Notes under the pieces: generated by a model
What the model was told of the DNA's origin: nothing
The model's database searches: none
Seen by the model: the letters and a program-made list of their open reading frames with translations, nothing else
Assembly (NCBI GenBank): GCA_002393555.1
Contig: DGSP01000083.1
Location: 1 to 19,509 of the forward strand
Direction of reading: 5' to 3'
Length of the DNA: 19,509 bases
From: Prevotellaceae bacterium UBA4359
GTDB lineage: Bacteria; Bacteroidota; Bacteroidia; Bacteroidales; Bacteroidaceae
Shown here: positions 14,389 through 19,509 of the stretch, piece by piece
Position numbering within the stretch: the first letter of the stretch is position 1
Layout of the letters: each line of letters opens with the position of its first letter
Position numbers and translations under genes: made by a program

Positions 14389-16083
14389 ATGGAAACAACA
14401 CCCAACTACTGGACTCTCACCCTGCAACTACTCGGTGCACTGGCCCTGCTCATCTATGGCATGAAAGCCTTGAGCGAAGCCCTGCAGAAGATGGCCGGTC
14501 CGCAACTGCGCCACATCTTAGGGGCCATGACCACCAACCGCTTCACAGGCATGCTCACCGGCACCCTCGTCACCTGTGCCGTGCAGTCCTCATCGGCCAC
14601 CACCGTGATGACCGTCTCCTTCGTCAATGCCGGACTCCTCACACTGGCACAGGCCATCTCCATCATCATGGGAGCCAACATCGGCACCACACTCACAGCC
14701 TGGATTATGTCGCTGGGCTACAACGTCGATTTGACCAACTTCATCTTCCCCGCCTTTGCCGTGGGCATCGTGCTGCTCTACCTGCACCGCTTTCGCAATG
14801 TGGGCGACTTCCTCTTCGGCATCGCCTTCCTCTTCTTCTCGCTCGTGCTGCTCAGTTCGGCCGGCAAGGCGATGGATTTGGCCCACAACCCAGACGTAGT
14901 GGCCTTCTTCTCTTCGTTCGACACTTCCAGCCACCTCACCATCCTCATCTTTCTGGCCATCGGCACCCTCATCACCTGCATTGTGCAGTCGTCGGCAGCC
15001 GTCATGGCCATCACCATCCTGCTCTGTTCCACAGGCGTACTGCCCATCTACCTGGGCATTGCCCTGGTGATGGGCGAGAACATTGGCACCACCGCCACCG
15101 CCAACCTTGCCGCTCTCGGAGCCAACACACAAGCCCGCCGAGCCGCCTTGGCCCATCTGCTCTTCAACGTCATCGGTGTGATGTGGGTGCTCTGCCTGTT
15201 CTATCCCTTTGTCGATATGGTGTGCAACATCGTGGGCTACGACCCCACCCGCTCGGGCCAAACCGCCTTGCTGCCCATCGTGCTGGCCACATTCCACACC
15301 TGCTTCAACGTGACCAACACACTGCTGCTCATCGGCTTCATCCGCCAGATAGAACGTCTCTGCTGCTGGTTCATCAAGGAGAAACCCGAAGAGCAAGGCA
15401 ACAAGTTCCAGTTGCAATACATCCAGAGCAATCTGGTACAGACACCCGAAATCGCTGTCTTTCAGGCACAAAAGGAGACGGTGGCTTTTGCCGAACGTGT
15501 CTATCAGATGTTCCGCATGGTGCATGAGTTGGCAGAAGAGTCAGCCACGAAGAAACGCGACGCGCTCTTCAAGAAAATCGTGGACGAGGAAGACTATGCC
15601 GACCAGATGGAACTGGCCATAGCCCACTATCTGGAACGCGTGAGCGACGACCACCTAAGCGACGACACCAAGGATAAAATTCGCCAGATGATGCGCGAGG
15701 TGAGCGAACTGGAAAGCATCAGCGACGCCTGCTACAATCTGGCCCGTTCGCTCCAGCGGCGACAGACCCCCAACATGGAACTCACCCCCGAACTCTATGC
15801 CAACATCTACGAGATGATGCAGTTAGCCGACCGTGCACTCACCGAGATGAACCATGTGATGAGCAGACCGCGCGAGCAGATGACTCTGCACGAAACCTAC
15901 CGCATAGAGAACGCCATCAACACCCTGCGCCAGAAACTCAAGACAGAGAACATCAGCAATGTGGAAAACCACCTCTACGGCTACACCCTCGGCACCATGT
16001 ACATCGACATCATCAACGAATGCGAGAAACTGGGCGACTATGTGGTCAACGTGGCCGAAGCCCGACTGAAGAAATATGCCTGA
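14389..16083 (+). CDS. nptA: Na+/phosphate cotransporter with PhoU-like C-terminal domain
   Basis: The protein has 564 residues from the ATG at 14389; a TTG 24 bases upstream is unlikely. It belongs to the Na/Pi-cotransporter (SLC34/YjbB-like) family, which imports inorganic phosphate with Na+ across the inner membrane. The two inverted transport repeats are marked by QSSSATT (66-72) and QSSAAVM (200-206), each followed by a GxNIGTT motif (95-101 and 229-235). Many hydrophobic helices occupy residues 10-325. From about 360 a soluble, helical, charged region resembles PhoU and probably senses or gates phosphate flux. The gene is divergent from the periplasmic phosphatase fusion and followed by a two-component system, which supports phosphate uptake. 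The symbol is by family, not proven orthology. Confidence 0.9.
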   Translation: METTPNYWTLTLQLLGALALLIYGMKALSEALQKMAGPQLRHILGAMTTNRFTGMLTGTLVTCAVQSSSATTVMTVSFVNAGLLTLAQAISIIMGANIGTTLTAWIMSLGYNVDLTNFIFPAFAVGIVLLYLHRFRNVGDFLFGIAFLFFSLVLLSSAGKAMDLAHNPDVVAFFSSFDTSSHLTILIFLAIGTLITCIVQSSAAVMAITILLCSTGVLPIYLGIALVMGENIGTTATANLAALGANTQARRAALAHLLFNVIGVMWVLCLFYPFVDMVCNIVGYDPTRSGQTALLPIVLATFHTCFNVTNTLLLIGFIRQIERLCCWFIKEKPEEQGNKFQLQYIQSNLVQTPEIAVFQAQKETVAFAERVYQMFRMVHELAEESATKKRDALFKKIVDEEDYADQMELAIAHYLERVSDDHLSDDTKDKIRQMMREVSELESISDACYNLARSLQRRQTPNMELTPELYANIYEMMQLADRALTEMNHVMSRPREQMTLHETYRIENAINTLRQKLKTENISNVENHLYGYTLGTMYIDIINECEKLGDYVVNVAEARLKKYA

Positions 16084-16111
16084 AAGCCACAACACAATTC
16101 ACTTCAATAAA

Positions 16112-16143
16112 TTTGGTTTTTCGCTCACTTAGTCGTAACTTTG
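16112..16143 (+). promoter_or_regulatory. Promoter for the response regulator
   Basis: TTTG at 16112-16115, exactly 20 bases, then TAACTTTG at 16136-16143. The -7 box ends only nine bases before the ATG at 16153, so the mRNA would have almost no leader. The box also covers the TTG that might otherwise be taken as the start codon. Confidence 0.75.
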
Positions 16144-16152
16144 CCCCCACTT

Positions 16153-16824
16153 ATGAAACAGCCGAAAATCCTGATAGTTGACGACGAGCCAGACCTGCGC
16201 GACATTCTGTGCTTCAACCTCATGGCAGCAGGCTATGAGGCCAACACCGCACAGTCAGCCGAGGAGGCATTGCAGAGCGACATTGCCACCTACGACCTCC
16301 TGTTGCTCGACGTGATGATGCCAGGACTCTCGGGGTTCGAAATGGCCGAACGACTAAAAGCGCAACCTCGCACAGCCCACCTGCCCATCATCTTCCTCAC
16401 CGCACGCGACTCCGAGGCCGACCTACTCACAGGTTTCGACCTCGGAGCCGACGACTACATAGCCAAGCCTTTTTCCATCAAGGAAGTGCAGGCACGAGTG
16501 AAGGCCGTGCTCAGCCGTTCTGCCACCACAGCCGAACCCCTTGCCTACCAAGGACTGGCCATGAATCAGACCAACAAAACCGTCAGCATGGACGGAGAGC
16601 CTGTCACCCTGACCAAAACAGAGTTTGAACTTCTCAGCCTCTTCCTCGCCCATCGCGGCAGAGTCTTCTCGCGCCAAGAAGTGATGAGCCGCGTGTGGCC
16701 CAGCGATGTGATTGTGACCGACCGCACCGTCGATGTCAACATCACACGCCTGCGCAAGAAGTTAGGCACCTATGCCGCCCACATCGTCAGTCGCCCTGGC
16801 TACGGCTACCTGTTCGAAGAATAA
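16153..16824 (+). CDS. OmpR/PhoB-family response regulator
   Basis: The protein has 223 residues from the ATG at 16153; a TTG at 16141 lies within the -7 promoter element. The receiver domain (1-120) has the acidic pair Asp10/Asp11, phosphoacceptor Asp53 in LLLDVMMPG, Thr83 and Lys105 in AKPF. The winged-helix DNA-binding domain (about 130-223) carries LTKTEFELLSLFLAHRGRVFSR and TVDVNITRLRKKLG, typical of the OmpR/PhoB class. The kinase gene begins 12 bases downstream, so the two are a cognate pair. Because they follow a phosphate symporter, a PhoB-like role is the simplest reading, but the sequence alone does not distinguish PhoB from other members of this class. Confidence 0.93.
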   Translation: MKQPKILIVDDEPDLRDILCFNLMAAGYEANTAQSAEEALQSDIATYDLLLLDVMMPGLSGFEMAERLKAQPRTAHLPIIFLTARDSEADLLTGFDLGADDYIAKPFSIKEVQARVKAVLSRSATTAEPLAYQGLAMNQTNKTVSMDGEPVTLTKTEFELLSLFLAHRGRVFSRQEVMSRVWPSDVIVTDRTVDVNITRLRKKLGTYAAHIVSRPGYGYLFEE

Positions 16825-16836
16825 CCCCACCCCCAC

Positions 16837-17766
16837 ATGAAACTCCACAAGAAACTCTCCGAAGGACGAAACATGTTCCTCAGCGTGATGGTCATCTTCT
16901 TCATCTATGCCATCATTTTCATCCTTTTCGAAGACTACGACCGCCTCTACCTCGAACCCTTCGAAGAGTCCAGCGACTGGCACCTGCTCATCTTCTCCCT
17001 GGTCGTCATGCTGGGGCTGGCCTGGCTGCTCCATCGCTACGCCCAGCGCATGGACGAGCGCATCAACCGCGAGCAGACAGAAAAACAAACCCTCATGCGC
17101 CGCGAACTCACCCAAAACATCTCCCACGAACTGAAGACACCCGTAGCCAGCATCTTGGGCTACACCGAAACCATCCTCAACAACCCCACCATGAGCACCG
17201 AAACCAAAACCCTCTTCATCGAGCGCGCCCATGCCCAAGCCCAACGGCTCACCTCCCTGCTGCAAGACATCTCCACACTCAACCGCATGGACTATGCCGC
17301 CAGCGGATTCAACTTCGAGCGCACTGACGTCTCCCACATCGTCGGCGAAATAGCCCTCGAGACCGAGCATGCACTGAAGGCCAAGCAGATGACCCTCTGT
17401 AACTATCTGCCCGAACACATCAACATCATGGGCAACTACTCGCTCATCTATAGCATCTTCCGCAACCTCATCGACAACGCCATCAACTATGCCGGCCACG
17501 GCACCACCATCGAAATCTCGGCCGAGAAAGTGCGCCAACACTGGCATTTCACCCTCTCCGACAATGGCCAAGGCATCCCTCCCGAACACCTGTCACGCAT
17601 CTTCGAACGCTTCTACCGCATCGACCGTGGGCGCAGCCGCTCGCTGGGCGGCACAGGACTCGGACTGGCCATCGTGAAAAACGCCATCCAACTGCACGGC
17701 GGCACCATCACGGTCCACTCCGCCGAAGGCCAAGGTCTCCGCTACCACTTCACCCTCAAATCCTGA
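16837..17766 (+). CDS. Minimal membrane sensor histidine kinase
   Basis: The protein has 309 residues. Two membrane helices (about 14-31 and 48-66) enclose an outer loop of only some 16 residues, rich in Asp, Glu and Tyr. Then comes the HisKA helix with phosphoacceptor His97 (NISHELKTPVASILGYTETIL) and an intact ATPase domain: N box FRNLIDNAINYA (210-214), DNGQGIP (242-248), F box FERFYRID and G2 box GGTGLGLAIV (271-280). There is no recognisable PAS or HAMP domain. The tiny loop suggests it senses within the membrane or through a partner, as PhoR does through the transporter and PhoU. The upstream symporter's PhoU-like tail is an obvious candidate partner (inference). It partners the response regulator 12 bases upstream. 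Confidence 0.92.
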   Translation: MKLHKKLSEGRNMFLSVMVIFFIYAIIFILFEDYDRLYLEPFEESSDWHLLIFSLVVMLGLAWLLHRYAQRMDERINREQTEKQTLMRRELTQNISHELKTPVASILGYTETILNNPTMSTETKTLFIERAHAQAQRLTSLLQDISTLNRMDYAASGFNFERTDVSHIVGEIALETEHALKAKQMTLCNYLPEHINIMGNYSLIYSIFRNLIDNAINYAGHGTTIEISAEKVRQHWHFTLSDNGQGIPPEHLSRIFERFYRIDRGRSRSLGGTGLGLAIVKNAIQLHGGTITVHSAEGQGLRYHFTLKS

Positions 17767-17810
17767 AGCCTTTCCACCTCACCTCTGACACAACATCCGC
17801 CACCGTTTTT

Positions 17811-17862
17811 GTGAGTCAACACCTCGGTCCATGTGAGTCAATATCACAGTCCATGTGAGTCA
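17811..17862. repeat. 22-bp-period tandem array A (GTGAGTCA)
   Basis: GTGAGTCA starts at 17811, 17833 and 17855, exactly 22 bases apart each time, and the first two units both end in GTCCAT. It begins 45 bases after the kinase stop codon. Confidence 0.8.
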
Positions 17863-17888
17863 GTACTGAATTACTTGTTTTTCAGTAC
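17863..17888. repeat. Hairpin between the two 22-bp arrays
   Basis: GTACTGAA (17863-17870) and TTCAGTAC (17881-17888) form a perfect 8-bp inverted repeat around a 10-base loop. It directly abuts the last GTGAGTCA of array A. Confidence 0.6.
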
Positions 17889-17929
17889 ATTATTCCCTAT
17901 TCATCATTAGTTCTGCACTCCTTCGCAAA

Positions 17930-18017
17930 TACTCCAGTACTTCCTCGAAAGTACTCCAATACTGCCGTTAAAGTACTCCAGTACTTACGTTGGAGTACTC
18001 AAGTACTGCTGAAGGCA
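17930..18017. repeat. 22-bp-period tandem array B (TACTCCAGTACT)
   Basis: Four contiguous units start at 17930, 17952, 17974 and 17996, each exactly 22 bases. The core is TACTCCAGTACT, with a variable CG-containing part and most units ending in AG. The core contains the palindrome AGTACT twice when read across unit boundaries. The last unit has TACTCAAG in place of TACTCCAG. No spacers separate the units. Confidence 0.85.
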
Positions 18018-18160
18018 CACAAAACTGAGTACGAACCCATCCAGCGGATTGCTCTAACGAAGAAAGAGAAAGCAACGTGAGTCCGATGGAAGAATTACGC
18101 CTTCGGCGGACGAAGAAAAGGCTTTTATTTGTTTTCATCGGTTCTTGGTCTATCCGCGAA

Positions 18161-18197
18161 TGTACCACCAAAGTCCCTTCGGGACTTTGGTGGTGCA
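18161..18197. repeat. Long near-perfect hairpin
   Basis: ACCACCAAAGTCCC (18164-18177) is perfectly complementary to 18181-18194 around the loop TTC. Three more pairs, one a wobble, extend it to 18161/18197. There is no following T run, so it is not a standard terminator. A smaller hairpin with the same loop (CGCC-TTC-GGCG, 18099-18109) lies 52 bases upstream. Confidence 0.75.
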
Positions 18198-18356
18198 CGG
18201 CTCATCATTAAAACTTCTCTTATACCGAACTGGCGTTAAAGCAGGAAATAGGACATCCTATTTGCGAAATAGGCGATAGAGAGCGAACAAGTACAGAAAA
18301 TAGGCGAAAAAAACATTTTTTTGTGTCAGAAAAGTTCATGTATCAGGTTTTTTGTG
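18198..18356. other. AT-rich non-coding stretch with AAATAGG repeats
   Basis: I see no gene here. AAATAGG (18246-18252) pairs with CCTATTT (18257-18263) in a perfect 7-bp hairpin. AAATAGGCGA then occurs at 18267-18276 and 18298-18307, 31 bases apart. Confidence 0.45.
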
Positions 18357-18364
18357 TAGATTTG
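18357..18364 (+). promoter_or_regulatory. -7 promoter element for the secreted unknown protein
   Basis: TAGATTTG fits TAnnTTTG and lies 24 bases before the ATG at 18389. I find no good TTTG at the right distance upstream, so the -33 element is weak or the promoter depends on an activator. Confidence 0.5.
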
Positions 18365-18388
18365 CAACCCATCAAACTCCAAACCTAT

Positions 18389-19291
18389 ATGTGGAAATTT
18401 CTCAACAAGACTTTCACCATGGGGCTGGTCTGGCTGGTGTCGGCCTCCCCATTGCTGGCCAACAGTTCGCCCAACCCCGACAAGGAAAAGCGCAAACAGG
18501 ACATTCTTCGGCTGATTGAACTGAAGAATAACCCCGACCGAAACCCCGTCTTCAGGTTGCTGAAGGATGGCAATAAGTGTTTCGACTTCTGCATGCAAGC
18601 CTATTCGATGCCGGAGGCTGACTACCAGCGCACGACGAAGAATATTGAGGATGCCTACGAGCAGAACGCCTGGATGAGAGAGATGTGTGGGAGCCTCACG
18701 CCGAAGGAAGTGAAAAAGTATAAGTTGGGCGACATCGGCATGCTACTGACACTGCTGGACGAGGAGGAACACCTCACACGTCCGCGCTATGAGGCTGTGA
18801 CAAAGTTCTGCAACAGTATATTCACCATGCGCCACAAGGCCGAGGTGAGCAACATGCCGAAGGGAAAAATCAACTATTTTCTCTACACCGAGTACGGCTC
18901 CTCGCGCCCTGACCCTGTCTATTACGAAGTGAAGAGGGATTCAGCCACGGGCAAGCCTATACTCTACGGCCCGGAATGGGGGCGCATCAAAAGAGAGGTG
19001 GGCCGGCTGAGGGTGGAACTGGACGAGGCTGTGCTGGACACGTTGCGGCAGCAGATTGAAGCAGAAAAACTCTATCAAGCACTGGGCTTCTACAGCCGCC
19101 CGCACATTCCCGATGTGCCAGAAATCACAGGCGGTCCCCCATCGTGGGATTTCAAATGCGAACTGGAAGGTGGCAGCATCAGTTCGGGTGGCGCACAGTT
19201 CTCGCCCCCTTCTGGGTGCATCAAAATCAGTTACTATCTGGAACAATTTCTGGAGGCGGAATTTAAGCGGCGCATTGAAGAAAAGTATTGA
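18389..19291 (+). CDS. Secreted protein of unknown function
   Basis: The protein has 300 residues from the ATG at 18389; a longer in-frame reading from TTG 18323 would span the -7 promoter element and bury the signal peptide, so I reject it. An N-terminal signal peptide (MWKFLNKTFTMGLVWLVSAS to about LLANS) indicates export. The mature part is hydrophilic, mixed in charge and rich in helix-forming residues up to about residue 200. It has scattered cysteines (NKCFDFC, EMCGS, FCNS, FKCEL, SGCIK) that could form disulfides in the periplasm. The C-terminal third has a Pro/Gly/Ser-rich stretch (GGPPSWDFKC, SISSGGAQFSPPSGC). I recognise no family. It stands alone between repeat-rich regions. Confidence 0.75.
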   Translation: MWKFLNKTFTMGLVWLVSASPLLANSSPNPDKEKRKQDILRLIELKNNPDRNPVFRLLKDGNKCFDFCMQAYSMPEADYQRTTKNIEDAYEQNAWMREMCGSLTPKEVKKYKLGDIGMLLTLLDEEEHLTRPRYEAVTKFCNSIFTMRHKAEVSNMPKGKINYFLYTEYGSSRPDPVYYEVKRDSATGKPILYGPEWGRIKREVGRLRVELDEAVLDTLRQQIEAEKLYQALGFYSRPHIPDVPEITGGPPSWDFKCELEGGSISSGGAQFSPPSGCIKISYYLEQFLEAEFKRRIEEKY

Positions 19292-19320
19292 GCCACATAA
19301 CCGAACAAGTTGAACACTTG

Positions 19321-19360
19321 CGAAACTTAAATTGAATCATTAAAGTTTCGGATGCTCTTT
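19321..19360 (+). terminator. Possible weak terminator
   Basis: CGAAACTT (19321-19328) pairs with AAGTTTCG (19343-19350) around a 14-base loop, and GATGCTCTTTT follows. The large loop and the gap before the short T run make this uncertain. Confidence 0.35.
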
Positions 19361-19509
19361 TCAACAACGAATATTTCGAATATGACGAATTTATACAATG
19401 CACAATGCACCTAAAGGTGCAACGAATAAAAACGAATGCTGAGTGTAGCCATTCGATTCCATTCGTTGCCGCTTGCGGCATTAGGAAAATACATCTTCTC
19501 GCCGCATGG
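19360..19509. repeat. Complex repeat element, truncated by the window edge
   Basis: It opens with TTCAACAACGAAT (19360-19372), the complement of 14337-14349. It continues with several ACGAAT words and their complements (ATTCG at 19461 and ATTCGTT). It holds two perfect hairpins: TGCACC-TAAA-GGTGCA (19406-19421) and TGCCGC-TT-GCGGCA (19467-19480). The last 24 bases match 14290-14313 with one mismatch. It is probably a non-autonomous dispersed element whose right end lies outside the window. Confidence 0.65.

Noticed and set aside
17811..18017. CRISPR array
   Set aside because: The 22-bp units are contiguous or near-contiguous copies with gradual divergence, there are no unique spacers of constant length, and no cas genes lie nearby.
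18161..18197. Intrinsic terminator
   Set aside because: Neither strand has a T run after the stem, and no gene ends immediately before it on either strand.

Overview
The window looks like a chromosomal segment of a Prevotella/Bacteroides-type bacterium (order Bacteroidales). The evidence is the promoter style (TTTG at -33, about 20 bases, then TAnnTTTG at -7, seen ahead of most transcription units), families largely confined to Bacteroidetes (DUF4468, the 'putative porin' Porin_10 family, a type IX secretion tail-like protein, an ECF sigma/anti-sigma/Spy-like operon), two-subunit methylmalonyl-CoA mutase for succinate/propionate metabolism, and several intergenic inverted-repeat elements. Genus and species are inferred, since no rRNA or other marker is present.

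Layout. 1-346: GC-rich foldable non-coding DNA ending in a good promoter. 353-673: a short secreted protein that is almost only a sorting-tail-like domain. 858-2465: ECF sigma factor, membrane-anchored anti-sigma-like protein and Spy/LTXXQ-like periplasmic protein, a probable envelope-stress operon. 2688-5749: DUF4468 protein, a two-helix membrane protein and a large outer-membrane beta-barrel that appears to start with TTG. 5786-6613 (minus): ispE of the MEP isoprenoid pathway. 6869-10995: mutA and mutB, separated by a long imperfect inverted repeat and closed by a strong terminator. 11245-11841: Fe/Mn superoxide dismutase. 11901-12045: a MITE-like element. 12050-14155 (minus): a 701-residue periplasmic protein that fuses two complete class A acid phosphatase/PAP2 domains to a VanX-type D-Ala-D-Ala dipeptidase. 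14389-17766: Na+/phosphate symporter with a PhoU-like tail, OmpR/PhoB-type response regulator and a minimal histidine kinase. 17767-18388: non-coding DNA holding two 22-bp-period tandem arrays and strong hairpins. 18389-19291: an unrecognised secreted protein. 19292-19509: a repeat element cut by the window edge.

How the genes may work together. The fusion enzyme, the divergent phosphate symporter and the two-component pair form a plausible phosphate-acquisition island. In this reading, phosphate esters are hydrolysed in the periplasm, inorganic phosphate is taken up with Na+, and a PhoB/PhoR-like pair controls the response. The dipeptidase domain adds an unexpected link to peptidoglycan-derived D-Ala-D-Ala. 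MutA and MutB together convert succinyl-CoA and methylmalonyl-CoA with adenosylcobalamin. The best candidates for something undescribed are the phosphatase-phosphatase-dipeptidase fusion and the non-coding repeats: the 22-bp arrays, the inverted repeat inside the mutAB unit, and the element shared between the nptA leader and the window end.
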